64,000 nucleotides of DNA from Capniomyces stellatus (lineage: Eukaryota > Kickxellomycota > Harpellomycetes > Harpellales > Legeriomycetaceae): NCBI GenBank assembly GCA_001661515.1, contig LUVW01000009.1:422736-486735 (forward strand). The letters run 5' to 3'. Below, piece after piece: positions 34,414 to 46,145 of this stretch (its first letter is position 1; every line of letters begins with the position of its first letter). The notes below the pieces were generated by a model. That model did not search any database and was not told where the DNA came from. It saw only the letters and a list, made by a program, of their open reading frames with translations. Made by a program: the position numbers and the translations under genes.

Positions 34414-35261
34414 AGTAACACAGAAAAGACGTCAATCGTTCTAGTTACACATTCTTTCTTGGCGCTGTTTGCCTACTATGTAATTGATCTAACATAATCT
34501 ATAACCATACCACACAGCGCCAGCTATAAAATAACTACTCTAATTCCCGAAGCACAGAATAATCTGTCATTGGTTTTGTGATAACTCAAACTGGCTTTGC
34601 TTTTTTACTCTGCCAAGGTCACTGTCTGATTTGTTTATTTATTATTATTTATTTACTAATTATTATACTTTAATTAGTTGTATTTGTTTTATGGAATTTT
34701 GTTTAATTTTTTAATAGTTCTAGTAAAAATATAAAAAAAAGTTGATGTTTGTTTAAATCTACTTAACTAATAGTACAGGGTTAACGTTTTTGATTTATTG
34801 GTTAGTAAAATTTTACTTTACTTTTTATTTATTTGATTGACATTATTTACGAATGATCAACTTTTCTTTAGCTTTTTTTTAAATAATGGCGAATTTACGC
34901 TTGTTTTTTTTTTCTCTTACTCTAAACTGTACCCAACTTGTCTTGGTGAAAAAGTGATCTTTAGAATTAAAAGCGGAAAAAAATATGTCAATAATTAAAA
35001 ACTGATTTAGCCAAATCAAATTGAAATAATCAACTTTTTTATTTTTGCAGGTAACAAAATATTCAAAAGCAAATTACAGCTAAAAAAAATTTGAAATGTA
35101 AAATTTAAAAATTTTAATCAGAAAAACAAAGTAAAAAAAAAAAACAGGGAAATGTTTTCTGTTGATTAAAAATAATATTTTCGCAATAAAAAAAATATAT
35201 ATCTAAATACACATATCCAGTTTTAACAAATCGACTGACCAAATAGGTATACGTTTAAAGC
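34414..35261. other. Intergenic region between flippase and RPA43 genes
   Basis: About 850 bases, extremely AT-rich with long T runs followed by A runs, lie between two + strand genes. No open frame of note is seen. It should hold the flippase 3' UTR and the RPA43 promoter. Confidence 0.4.
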
Positions 35262-36922
35262 ATGGAGGCTCCAACTTTGAATCCAAGTTTAAAAAGCAAA
35301 AAGCAAAAGAAAAGCAAAAAGGCAAAGGGCAATTCTTCTAAAAGCGAAGTAGTGAAGGAAGTTCAAGATAATGCTGTTAATAGTGGCCAAACGAATGAAG
35401 AAAAAAACCAAATTGATCAAACAGATCAACCTATTTTCGAGGAGCAAATTAGCATAAGCAACATTCTGCCAGAGAAAGAAAAGCGCAAAAGGAATAAAAC
35501 TAGCGAGTTGACGGATCAGGAAAACAAGAAAAAAAAGAAAAGCAAAAGCTTGGATACAAAAACCAAAGGAACGGGCGGGAATCAAAACATAATAGTCAGT
35601 TCAGAAGAATTTGGTATTGAAAACAATGCAAACAATAAAAACACTGCTGATAATGCCAAAATCAAAAATAAATCAAAGGCAAGCACCAAAGCAAAAACAA
35701 AAAACAACGATAAAGGGCTAGTCAAAAAGGCCAGCACTAACTCACTTGAAATTCTACCAAGAGTAACATCATTTTCAACCACTTCTAAATCAAGCGAGCC
35801 AGAGCTTCCTTCAGAAAGCGGATTTAGCTGTGTCAAGTCTCAGCTTACCATAACCTTACCACCAGCCCTTTGTCTTACTCCTGAATCAGGGGTTTACGAG
35901 ACGCTAAATGGGATGCTACTGAAATACGTACCTCAACTAGTTGGTGTGGTAATTTCCTACTCAAATGTCCAGTACCAATCAAACGTTGGGAAAGTGGTTT
36001 ATGACTACCCGTATATTCAATTTGACGTAAAAGCAGAGTTTGTTGTTTGGCGACCATTACGTGGACTTAAATTAAGTAAGTCGACATTTCGTGTTTGTAT
36101 ATATCCAGTACGAACTGTTACATACTCAAATGCTTTTTTTTTATTACTAATATAAGGACGAAAAAGGTGTTTTTTGAAGGCTTGATGCAGCCATCACATT
36201 GTAAATATCTATGATTTTTGTCATTGGCTTTACCGCCAAATCTAACTATATTTTTATCTATTTATTTGTTTATTATACTTATTTTCGGTTTTTCTGTGTA
36301 ATAGGAGGGATTGTTAATGCCCAGTCACCAGCACATATTGGTCTGTTGATTTTCAACACCTTTAATGCCTCAATTCCGGAATCATTGATTTCAAAAGAAA
36401 AATATGAATGGGTTGAGTTTGAAGAACCAGCTGTACAAGCCGAAGTTGAGGCAGAGATCCAAGCTGAGAGTGCAATTGAAACCGAGAAAGAGAAAGAGAG
36501 CAGCGAAAGTCAGAACGAATCAGCTGCAAAAGATCCCGCCTCTGACAAAAATGGTCAACATACAACTTTTGGCTCCACAGAAATCCATGAAAAAACCGCT
36601 CCAAGTGCAAACAAAGCGCTTAGAAATAACGGGTTTAAAAGCCAGCCATATATCTGCACAGGCGAGTGGGTGGATAAAGTGTCTAAACAAAGAATCGGCG
36701 TCGAAGGCAATATCGAGTTTGTTATCTCTGAGTAAGTTTGATTTTGCTTATTTTATTGATTTAAATATAACCAATTACATTTGTTATCGTTGTTATATCA
36801 CGTGTGTGTATGTGTGTGTGTGTTTTATTTGGTTTGCTAACTTCAATGGATTATATTCCTTATTTGTTTATAGCATATTCCGTGTTAACGAGGTTTTGGG
36901 TGTGACTGGTGCATTACTATAG
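35262..36922 (+). CDS. RPA43: RNA polymerase I subunit RPA43
   Basis: RPA43 forms the stalk of RNA polymerase I with RPA14 and contacts the initiation factor Rrn3. Exons 35262-36075, 36305-36731 and 36874-36922 give 429 residues with matching phases. The first about 185 residues are Lys/Ser/Asn-rich and low complexity. The conserved part begins SQLTITLPPALCLTPESGVY and continues through LLKYVPQLVGVVISYSNV and VWRPLRGLKL into the OB-fold across the splice, RGIVNAQSPAHIGLLIFNTF then NASIPESLI. An acidic Glu/Ala-rich insert (about 312-375) precedes TGEWVDKVSKQRIGVEGNIE and the end DIFRVNEVLGVTGALL. Order and motifs match fungal RPA43; the long basic N-terminal tail is unusual in size. Confidence 0.88.
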
Positions 36923-37492
36923 AATGTTTTTATTTTTACCTTTCAATACAAACTTACACTTTATCTAAAACTCCAATTTTAAAGCACAACTTTTTATCCT
37001 CAACCACTTTGCCAACTCAATTTAAACAAATTTATCGCCTATTGGGACAAAAGTACGATATAAAGTGGCGCTGTTATAATTTCAAAGCTCCTGTGCGCAT
37101 ATTTTAGCCAGGTATGTATCCTAGCCATTGTTTCTCTTCAGTTAATAGTTTGGTAAAAATATTGGTAGTGTTGTCATGATTGAAGTGGAGTACACCATTA
37201 ACACCTTGATCAATATTTTTTCTATTTTTTTTTCAAAAAAATGCGAAGAAAAAGAAAAAGAAAAGGTATTAAAAGCTACTATTCAAGTTGAGAGAATACA
37301 AACTCAATTCTAGTAAACCATTGGTTAAATTAAAGCGCAACTTTTAATACGATACAAATTTATACTCGTGGAGTTTATGTTGAATTTGGTGCTTGAATTA
37401 TATTAATGAGGGTCACAACATTACACCAAGTATAGAAATTATTAAGCTAGAATCATTAAGAATATATAACAGAAAAAAACTAGATTAGAGAT
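36923..37492. other. Convergent spacer
   Basis: About 570 bases lie between the RPA43 stop (+) and the GH18-like gene stop (-). It is AT-rich with a short A/G run near 37240-37266 and no gene. It presumably carries two facing 3' UTRs. Confidence 0.4.
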
Positions 37493-40400
37493 TTAGATAG
37501 ATTGGGTGTTGATGATGACTAATGCTGTTGAGCCTCCAGTTACAGTACTTGGGCTAGTAGCGCTAGCTAAACATATAACACTTGTCAATGTTTCTGTAGT
37601 CTGGGTTGTCTCGGTTATCAACAAATCATTAACTGTATCGGTGATTACTACTTCCACATCCCGGGTTTCGATAACAATATCGGTTGTGTCTGAAATACAA
37701 AGTTCATCGGTTACTGTTGTAGTCTCGGTTGTTGTTGTCAAGTTGGTGACCGTGGTAGAGAATGAATCTGATGTAGCATCTGATGAGATTATGGTAGTAA
37801 AGGTTTCAGTAACGGTTATATCGGCGGTAATAGTAGTTAAAGTTCCATCAAGCATTGTTGTGATTGTAGTATCAGTCGAAACAATTACAGTTACGTCAGT
37901 TGTGACTTCTGATGGGATAGTTACAGTAACTTCGGGGTTCTCTGTAACTATAATGGTTATATCATCAGTAACAATTACCGATGTTTGCTCTGTAAGGTCA
38001 ATTGTTGTCAACGAGGATACCGTTTCGTTGATAATTGTGTCGATGTTGACTGTGGTAGTGACTGTTTCATCGACAGTTGGGACAGCCTCAGTAGTGATTA
38101 TTGTTAAAGTCGTTTCAACACTAGTAACGATGGTTGACCTGTTGGTTACTATAGTCACCAATGTAGTATCGGTTACAACTGTGACAAACGTTGTCAATTC
38201 AAGCTCGGCTGTTGTGCTGGTTTTTTCGGTTGCAGTTACGGTGTTTCCAGGTACAAACGTCGTTGTATCTGTTGTCTCGTTGATTGTGGCGTCTGTTGCT
38301 ACGGTAGTTGAGGTTGTGGTAGTTGAACTTGCTGGTATAGTGGTAATTGTGATTGATGTTTCTGTAAGTGTGACCTGGGTAGTAGTTGTAGTTGATGGGC
38401 AAGTTGCGTCAGTAACTGTCACAGTAGCCACCGAATGTGTAATTGTTTTAACAATGGTTTCTACGTAGATTGTAACTGTTGATCCTGGGTGAGTTTCAGT
38501 GACTGTAGAACCTTGGTCGAAAACAGTAACAATTGCACCTGGGATGGTTGAGGTCGTTATTGAATCTGGAAGAGTTGTGGTGGTTGTAGTGGTGCTTCCT
38601 GGAAGAGTTTCAGTGATGGTTGATCCTGCTTCAAATGTAGTGGATGTTGAATTTGGAAGAGTTGAGGTGACTGTAGTGGTGCTGCCTGGAATAGTTGTGG
38701 TGGTTGTTGATCCAGCGGCGGTTTTAGTGGTTGTAGATCCTGTAAGAGTTTCAGTTATAGTTGATTCTGCAACGGTTGTGGTGGTTGTTGATCCTGGGAT
38801 AGTTGTAGTGACTGTAGAGCCATGATTAATTACAGTTGCAGTTGATATTGGAAGAGTTGTGGTGGTTGTTGATTCTTTGTCAGTTTCAGTGACAGTTGAT
38901 CCTGGGACGGTTGTGGTGGTTGTTAGATTTGGAAGAGTTGTGGTGGTTGTAGTGGTGCTGCCTTGAAGAGTTTCAGTGACGGTTGATCCTGGGACNNNNN
39001 NNNNNNNNNNNNNNNNNNNNNNNNNNNNNNNNNNNNNNTTGTCAGTTTCAGTGACAGTTGATCCTGGGACGGTTGTGGTGGTTGTTAGATTTGGAAGAGT
39101 TGTGGTGGTTGTAGTGGTGCTTCCTGGCACAATTTCAGTGACGGTTGATCCTGGGACAGTTGTAGTGCTTGTTGATTCTTTGTCAGTTTCAGTGACAGTT
39201 GATCCTGGAACGGTTGTGGTGGTTGTTAGATTTGGAAGAGTCGTTGTGACTGTAGTGGTGCTGCCTTGAAGAGTTTCAGTACTGGTTGATCCTGCTACAG
39301 TGGTGGTTATTGTCAAATCTGGTATGGTAGTGGTTGTTGTAACTCCTCCAACTGTGCTTGTGGATGTTGAATTTGGTAGAGTCGTTGTGACTGTAGTGGT
39401 GCTGCCTTGAAGAGTTTCAGTACTGGTTGATCCTGCTACAGTGGTGGTTATTGTCAAATCTGGTATGGTAGTGGTTGTTGTAACTCCTCCAACTGTGCTT
39501 GTGGATGTTGAATTTGGTAGAGTCGTTGTGACTGTAGTGGTGCTGCCTTGAAGAGTTTCAGTACTGGTTGATCCTGCTACAGTGGTGGTTATTGTCAAAT
39601 CTGGTATGGTAGTGGTTGTTGTAACTCCTCCAACTGTGCTTGTGGATGTTGAATTTGGTAGAGTCGTTGTGACTGTAGTGGTGCTGCCTTGAAGAGTTTC
39701 AGTACTGGTTGATCCTGCTACAGTGGTGGTTATTGTCAAATCTGGTATGGTAGTGGTTGTTGTAACTCCTCCAACTGTGCTTGTGGATGTTGAATTTGGT
39801 AGAGTCGTTGTGACTGTAGTGGTGCTGCCTGGGATAGTTGTGGTGGTTGTTGATCCAGCGACGGTCTTAGTGGTTGTAGATCCTGGAAGAGTTTCAGTTA
39901 TAGTTGATTCTGCGGCAGTTGTGGTGGTTGTTGATCCTGGGATAGTGGTGGTTATTGTCAAATCTGGTATGGTAATAGTTTTTGTAGTTCCTCCGACTGT
40001 GCTTGTGTCTGTGCAGTTAGGGTCAGTTACAGTAACAGTTGTCGTTCCGACTGTGATTGTGTCTGTGCAGTTAGGGTCGGTTACAGTAACAGTTTTCTTT
40101 CCTACTGTTGTGGTTACTGTTGGACCTTCTATGGTTAGTATCAATGTACAGTCCGGGATTACGGTTGTTACTATAGTTTCGGTGATTGTAATAGTCCTTG
40201 TTGTTCCGTTCTCAATTATTGTGGTTGTAGATCCTGGAACCAAAATTGTAATAGTGGATGCTGGGAGAACTGTTGTGATAACGGTTCCTGTTACTACTGT
40301 GCTGGTTTCAGTTAAAGTAAGTGGGCAGGCTTGAGAACATGTGTCCCCTGAACACATGCTTGTGTTGTATATCTTCTCGAGCCTCTTGTTTAACCGTTCG

Positions 40401-41404
40401 CTCACTCTGTTTAATTCTGCGTTTCTTTTAGCAAATATGTGTTGGTTATTTTGGCTGGCTTGACTAAATTTGCTGTCTTCATTAGTACTAAACTCCAATA
40501 CTACATTCTCCACGTTTTTGTAGCTATATCCTGCCTTTTCAACCGTGATTACTGATATGCCTTTGACTGCGTCGGGGAACTCTTCAGCCAAAGCTTTGAC
40601 CTGATCTTTTACCTTTTTGACTTTAACATCGCTTGACATTCCAATCAAGATGCCGGTTTTTTTGTTTTCTGAGCTGCTTTTAATCCATGCATAAAGATTG
40701 CCCAGTTTTTGAGCCACATCACCTGTTTCGCCACAATTGCTGTTCAGATACTCAATGGTAAAATAATCGAATTTAGACTGTTTTAAATTGTCTAGTTCCG
40801 ATTCGGTTGGGATTATACAGCCCAGATTTCCAGAAACTATTCTATTATTGTTAAACCTATGTTTGTATGCTTTCATAAGCGTGGCGACAGCTTCTGTGGA
40901 GTCCTTCAAATTTTGAGAATCCAGGTCTAAATCGATCCCATCATATATGATTCCTTCCAATGGGTTTTGATTTTCTTTGTCTCCTGTTAAAAATGATGAG
41001 CCGAATCTACTAAAGAGTGTGGTAAGATCCTTGTCTGTTGACTGTAATGAGTCGTTGCTTATTGAGCCTACTGACAAAAGCACTTTTTTCCCATTGGCTT
41101 TACATATACCAACACTTTCTGTTATGCCTTCGCAGTCTAGAGTACTGCCACAGTAGTCAAGAGTAGCCTCTTCGCTATCGTTTTTATCAGAGTTAAACGA
41201 TAGTACAACAGAGTCTATTAGCTCGTTGGAGCACGCATTCTTTATGGTCTGCGCAGAGTTGGTGTTGGAAGCTGCATTGCTATTGCTTAGCGAAAAATTG
41301 ACTTTAACTGCTACGTTTTTCCTTCCGTCAGCGTTTACTTTGTCAATGTCCAGTAATGATAAACTGCACAGGACCAATGTCTTGAAAAGCTTTGAAACCC
41401 TCAT
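37493..41404 (-). CDS. Secreted GH18-like protein with long Thr/Ser-rich repeat region
   Basis: The product is about 1303 residues, including 15 unknown residues from an assembly gap. A signal peptide occupies about residues 1-25. Residues about 30-310 resemble a class III, Cts1-type GH18 chitinase barrel: KKVLLSVGSIS (strand 3), then IIYDGIDLDLDSQ at the catalytic strand, and FDYFTIEYLNSNC. The usual DxxDxDxE signature ends here in Asp162 instead of Glu, and the barrel's late Trp is not visible, so hydrolysis is doubtful; chitin binding or a structural role is more likely. From about residue 355 the chain is almost wholly Thr, Ser, Val, Ile and Pro, with units such as TTTTIPDLTITTTVAGSTST, expected to be heavily O-mannosylated. 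The C-terminus has only a short hydrophobic end (TALVIINTQSI) and no clear GPI signal. A cell-wall or adhesive protein is my inference. Confidence 0.75.
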   Translation of the reverse strand: MRVSKLFKTLVLCSLSLLDIDKVNADGRKNVAVKVNFSLSNSNAASNTNSAQTIKNACSNELIDSVVLSFNSDKNDSEEATLDYCGSTLDCEGITESVGICKANGKKVLLSVGSISNDSLQSTDKDLTTLFSRFGSSFLTGDKENQNPLEGIIYDGIDLDLDSQNLKDSTEAVATLMKAYKHRFNNNRIVSGNLGCIIPTESELDNLKQSKFDYFTIEYLNSNCGETGDVAQKLGNLYAWIKSSSENKKTGILIGMSSDVKVKKVKDQVKALAEEFPDAVKGISVITVEKAGYSYKNVENVVLEFSTNEDSKFSQASQNNQHIFAKRNAELNRVSERLNKRLEKIYNTSMCSGDTCSQACPLTLTETSTVVTGTVITTVLPASTITILVPGSTTTIIENGTTRTITITETIVTTVIPDCTLILTIEGPTVTTTVGKKTVTVTDPNCTDTITVGTTTVTVTDPNCTDTSTVGGTTKTITIPDLTITTTIPGSTTTTTAAESTITETLPGSTTTKTVAGSTTTTTIPGSTTTVTTTLPNSTSTSTVGGVTTTTTIPDLTITTTVAGSTSTETLQGSTTTVTTTLPNSTSTSTVGGVTTTTTIPDLTITTTVAGSTSTETLQGSTTTVTTTLPNSTSTSTVGGVTTTTTIPDLTITTTVAGSTSTETLQGSTTTVTTTLPNSTSTSTVGGVTTTTTIPDLTITTTVAGSTSTETLQGSTTTVTTTLPNLTTTTTVPGSTVTETDKESTSTTTVPGSTVTEIVPGSTTTTTTTLPNLTTTTTVPGSTVTETDXXXXXXXXXXXXXXXVPGSTVTETLQGSTTTTTTTLPNLTTTTTVPGSTVTETDKESTTTTTLPISTATVINHGSTVTTTIPGSTTTTTVAESTITETLTGSTTTKTAAGSTTTTTIPGSTTTVTSTLPNSTSTTFEAGSTITETLPGSTTTTTTTLPDSITTSTIPGAIVTVFDQGSTVTETHPGSTVTIYVETIVKTITHSVATVTVTDATCPSTTTTTQVTLTETSITITTIPASSTTTTSTTVATDATINETTDTTTFVPGNTVTATEKTSTTAELELTTFVTVVTDTTLVTIVTNRSTIVTSVETTLTIITTEAVPTVDETVTTTVNIDTIINETVSSLTTIDLTEQTSVIVTDDITIIVTENPEVTVTIPSEVTTDVTVIVSTDTTITTMLDGTLTTITADITVTETFTTIISSDATSDSFSTTVTNLTTTTETTTVTDELCISDTTDIVIETRDVEVVITDTVNDLLITETTQTTETLTSVICLASATSPSTVTGGSTALVIINTQSI
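38870..39830 (-). repeat. Tandem 141-bp coding repeats (47-residue units)
   Basis: Within the Thr-rich region, four nearly identical 141-base units run from 39240 to 39803, with a partial fifth to about 39830. The landmark GTCGTTGTGACTG recurs at 39240, 39381, 39522 and 39663, then 39804. A second related unit type with the same 141-base period lies at about 38870-39239, interrupted by the assembly gap. Units are whole numbers of codons, so copy-number change keeps the frame. Confidence 0.92.
38996..39038. other. Assembly gap of 43 N
   Basis: An unresolved run of N lies inside the tandem repeat. The frame happens to stay open across it. The landmark TTGTCAG is 162 bases apart across the gap (38877 to 39039) but 141 bases apart in the next unit, so the gap length or the unit composition is uncertain. 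Confidence 0.98.
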
Positions 41405-44400
41405 GACTAAATTTTTTTTTGCTGTTTAAGTAGCTTCCCTTTCGAATATCAGACTTTTTTTTTAAAGTGTTTATAGTGTGAGAGATTATGCGTATGATAT
41501 CTGTTTGATTGTGAATTGTAATGATCAGTTTATACTAATGCTGTGAGTATATGCCTAAAGTTTCAATATATATGTAAAAGGTATGTATATATATACTGTT
41601 TTAAACCACAAAATAAAAGATTTATTACTTGATAATAACTCTAGTATATGGTAAGCTGTTGTGTTTTATTTTTTACAAAATATGGAGGACGGGATAGTTA
41701 ATTTATACTTTTTTTATCCAAGTGTCTCAACTTTCAAGTATTAGGTCTAAAAGCTAATGGCGACTTTAACTAATGTTAATCATACAATCTCAGATTGAAT
41801 GTCTTTAAATTACCACTCGATTGATGGTTTTTTGCGTTGAAGTTTCCCAAGCCTAGCATTTCTAAAGTTTGAAGTTGATAGTGGTTTGACTACCACTTTT
41901 TTTGCTAATGTTTAAAAACTAAAACCTACTGATTAAACCTCTTTCTGTACTACACTATACATAAGGGTTGGCTTTGATTGTTATGGTTTAGCTCTTCCCT
42001 TCATAATTCTATAAATGGCTTAGTGGTAGGTGAACCTACTAGCCGTAACCTACACAAGTATGTAAAAAAAAAGCAAATAGTGAAAACCCATAGCTATAAA
42101 TTGGCGATAATCGACCTTATAATCAAACTCCGTTTTAATTATTCTCACAAACACTTTGTGTCTGTAATAATCAAGGGTTTGTCCTCAGTTTACTTTCACT
42201 TCTTTGAAATATATATTATTTTCCGTGGGATTCACTTGTTTACTCTATACTTTTACTTCTAATACTTTTTTAAATTGTTATCTCCAATGAGTAGACAATC
42301 TATGTTACATATTGTTCAACTTTTATTATTATTCATTTGCATTTTACTTTACTTTTAGACAATTTAATTTTTCTTATTGGCAATTTATTTGTGTGATTTA
42401 TTGATCAACTACTTTTTTAAAGTGATAATATATATTTTTATACGACAATACTGGAACATAACTAGAAAGCCAACTGGTTAAATGATATAAACCAGTACTA
42501 TCTACTCTGTCTCTTTCAACTAGCTGCTAACTTGAACGCTTTTGTTTAAAAAGCGTCTACTTGTTCAGCTAACCTAAACAAATTCTCAAATGGAACAATT
42601 CTCGATTATTTAAATCACAGTTGTTCTACTATTAATTATTTGTAATTATTAGCCAAGTCTACATTGTTCAATTTCACTTGAATGTAATATTTAACTAATA
42701 ATTAAATTATAACCATTGTTGTGTTTACTCGGCTGCTCGATGGTTTTTACTTTATTGGCTTGAATCTGAATAAAATTAGTATTTCTAAACTTTGATTTGT
42801 GCTACTAAAATTTATTTAAACTGAGGTCTAAATTATCCCAAGTTGGAATGTATTGTTATACATATTTATCATTAAGAGGATACTATAATCATTTGGCTTA
42901 TATTCTTTTTTTTGAGAACTCTACCTTTTTCTTTTTTTGCCTTTTGTACTACAAATTTATTGGCTCTGCAACGATTGCTACGCAACGAGTAGGTTTGCTA
43001 CAGCCAATACTATTGTTGCTAGTTCAATCCACCAGCCAATATATCATTAATACCACTATTGCCACTACTGCCACTATTGCCATTATTGCCACTATTGCTA
43101 CGATTGCCACTATTGCTACGATTGCTACGATTGCTACCATTACTACCATTGCTACCATTACTACCATTGATAACATTGATAACATTGATACTACTGCTAC
43201 TACTGCTACTGCTGCTATTACTACGGGTGATGCTTGTTTGAGTATATAAGACTTACTGTAAGCCATATTCTAAATCCTTCTTTTTGCCTATTATTTTCTG
43301 AAACTATACCGTTGATTTGCGTAAAAAATGAATTAATGAGAAAGTCCGAGTAATAATAATATAAACTGTACTATAACCTGTGTTCCCAAGTGATTTGATA
43401 CTTGGTAGTATATAATACTTCAAAAAAAAATTCCTAACAATTAACAGTGTATTATTTTGCCTTTATTTGTTCTGATACAATAACAACTTTTTTTGCGATT
43501 CAGCTATAAATCAGAGTACAATGCCCATAAATGAGGGCGGTTAGATTGATTTTTATTTTCAAATTTGTACTCCGATAAGTGTATCTTACCAATTGATGTA
43601 TGTTATACCTGTATGATACTACAGTTGCAAAAAAAAATAAAAAAAGAGAAACAAAATAATAAAGCATCATGGCCAAATCATAATAATAAAACAAATGTAT
43701 ATTCACTTGTTCTTTTGGTATTAACAACTTCGAGTATTTGCGTCAAAAGCATACTTGCGGCATGAATTGGATATCATCCAAATAATACAAGAGATAGTAT
43801 ATGTAACCACAAACATTTAAATTGAAAATCACTTAGAAGGTATATAACATTTCAAAAAGACGTCATAGAATAAAACGAGTTGAGCTAAATAAAGTCCCGA
43901 GATTACTGCTGAAACACTTTTAAATACTTGTATTAAAGCCAGGATGCCAAATGAAACATCCAAGCAGTGTAAATTGAGTCGATGTGCACATTTTTGTTTT
44001 CATCGCATCGTATAATTGCTGGATCTATGTAGTATCGTGCAAAGCGCACTTTATGTATATTGATATACGATTCAGATAAAAATATACTGCAAAGTGGTTG
44101 TATAATGGCTAAAATTGATGTTAATTGTTCCAATCAATAAGCAAATATATTATCCAGATCGTTCAATAGCCTCATCAGCCTAAATCCAGGCATGATTGGG
44201 TGACAAAAAATTATACAAAAATTAAACAGTTATTAATCATTTATCAAAGCTTGGTCAACTATTTCAACAAAAAAAATCAACTCCAGTTTAAGTGTGATTT
44301 TGTGTATACAGTATACAATGCTTTCAAACACCAAGTTTTTTACCAAATGAATCCCACTTGGGTCAGTTTTAAAGCAGCAGACTTTTTAGGTGGGAGGGGG

Positions 44401-45381
44401 GGGGGGGTTGCAAATTTATTGTAAGGCTAATTTTATTCAAAAATGATTTTCATTAATTCAATAATCCAATAACCCAATAATTCAATAATTCAATTAAAAA
44501 AAGCCTCAATTACATTTAATTATATGTTTTGATGTATTGATTCTGTTACCAATAAACCACGTAAATGAAAAATAAATAAAATATATTTAATTGTTTTTCA
44601 TAATTGAAATTACACCCAACTCCACCACGCAGAATTGATGATATACTTAAAAGAGGCGTAGTGATGCTACTAAATATAATTAGCCCTCATAGTTTTGAAA
44701 TATCTAGACAGGTTTTATCATTATTGTAAACATCTTTAATCGATATCTTATTGCTAACCAACTACGAATTAGCCATTTCTTATTAAAATCACAATTGCTA
44801 CTAATACAATGAAAGTGAATTATCTCGAGACATATACTAAACTTAGGATCTGATCTGAGTCGTTTATTAAATCAATCAATCGCTGGTTCATTTGCTTGTT
44901 TATTTGTTCAATTTTACAACAAATTAACAAAATCAATATCAGTTGTCCAGGCTAATTCTACTGCAAACAGACTTCAAACTTTAAATTAAAACTAGAACAA
45001 CTGCCCGAAAAACAATATATTTTTAAAAAGTAGACAAGATAAGTGTATTCTGCATACAACCAAGAGGATAATCACATTGTATGGATATCAAAATGTACAT
45101 CGTATGTATCACAGTGTTTCAGTATACATAGTTGAGTATATGGGTCAAAATCATTGAAGAGGTTAGTAAGTGATAATAACACCTTGCAGTTTGATTTATT
45201 GGATTAATTTTACTTTTTTTTTCAATAAAATATCCACCTGCTTTTTTTTTCACAATTCCATTTAAAACTTTTAATCGGTTTACATACTAAGCTACACTGA
45301 ATAGCAGTTTGTTCAAAAAGTTGAGCTCGATTCTTAAATTGTACTTTAACAATAGGGTGGCATTTATATATAAAACTCAAA
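41405..45381. other. Divergent intergenic region, 4.0 kb
   Basis: This is the longest gene-free stretch in the window, between the GH18-like gene (-) and RPC9 (+). It is very AT-rich. The only marked structures are the 9-base repeat array at 43050-43240 (listed separately) and a G12-like run near 44396-44408. Open frames such as 41978-42262 have no recognisable features. Confidence 0.45.
43050..43240. repeat. Degenerate minisatellite of 9-base ATTGCYACN-like units
   Basis: About 190 bases of imperfect units such as CTATTGCCA, ACGATTGCT and ACCATTGAT are seen, ending in ACTGCT triplets. Because the period is a multiple of three, frames on both strands stay open and spell Ala-Thr-Ile or Val-Ala repeats. 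I take these as by-products and not proteins. Confidence 0.85.
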
Positions 45382-46145
45382 ATGGAAATTATAGAGCGGC
45401 AGTCAGCACTTTTATCAAACTATGAAGTGCTAAAATTAATCAATGACAATGATTTAGAATCTAAAAGGGGCAACAAACGCCAAAACAAAATCAGCAATCT
45501 AAGAACCGTGGAGTTGGAGGTAATAAACACTGATATTCTGTTTAAACTCGTTTGCGATGTGAACCGCAATTTTAATCACGGCTTTATCGAAATTCAATCA
45601 CTAAAGTGAATTTTAAAACCAAGTATGCTTTTTTTTTATTCACAAAGCGATAAATGAGGATAACTATTTTTTTTTTAAAAAAAAAGTAAATTACTCAATT
45701 CTACAGAAACAACTCTCTTATTTTTAGGCTTTGAACTATCTGAACTCAAGTACAGCTGCATTCCAGACGAACGAACAGATAAATATATTGCTGGAAAATT
45801 TGGTGAAATTCAAGTTGACAAAGGCTGAAAAACTTCAAATCTTAAATGTTCGTCCCGACAAAGAAGTTGATCTATATCTGGTAAATAGTCATATTTATTA
45901 TAACATTCTAGTATCCTAAAATTTCAATTTGGTACGAGTTTTTCCTTGTTTAAAAATATCGAGAATTGGCTTGCCACTTGCCACTTTCCTCTTCAAATTA
46001 TTGTTTGATATCATGAACTTTGTTTTTGCGTTTATATCTATAGATAATTGAAGAGCCTGAAGAGAGATTTAACGCTGAGCAAATATCAGAGATTCTTACT
46101 ATAATACAAAACAGTCTAGTTGTTCCAGAAACACCCGAATCATAG
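45382..46145 (+). CDS. RPC9: RNA polymerase III subunit RPC9 (C17)
   Basis: RPC9, with RPC8, forms the stalk of RNA polymerase III that contacts TFIIIB during initiation. Exons 45382-45519, 45728-45880 and 46044-46145, all in phase 0, give 130 residues. The start MEIIERQSALLSNYEVLKLI fits the family; the middle reads LYL-ending NVRPDKEVDLYL after LTKAEKLQILN, and the last exon gives IIEEPEERFNAEQISEILTI. These are the hallmark RPC9 motifs (HRDC-like C-terminal helices). Length is typical (about 115-160 in fungi). Introns are about 165-210 bases. Model and identity are both strong. Confidence 0.92.

Noticed and set aside
37506..40334. Long open frames on the + strand, rich in Val (such as VVVVVDPG repeats), opposite the GH18-like gene
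   Set aside because: They are the antisense of the Thr-rich codons (ACN read as NGT) and share its repeats; the minus-strand frame has the signal peptide and GH18 similarity, so the + frames are by-products.
42848..43249. 133-codon frame with Ala-Thr-Ile repeats and its Val-Ala mirror on the other strand
   Set aside because: It is the translation of a degenerate 9-base minisatellite with a period that is a multiple of three, so openness carries no coding meaning.
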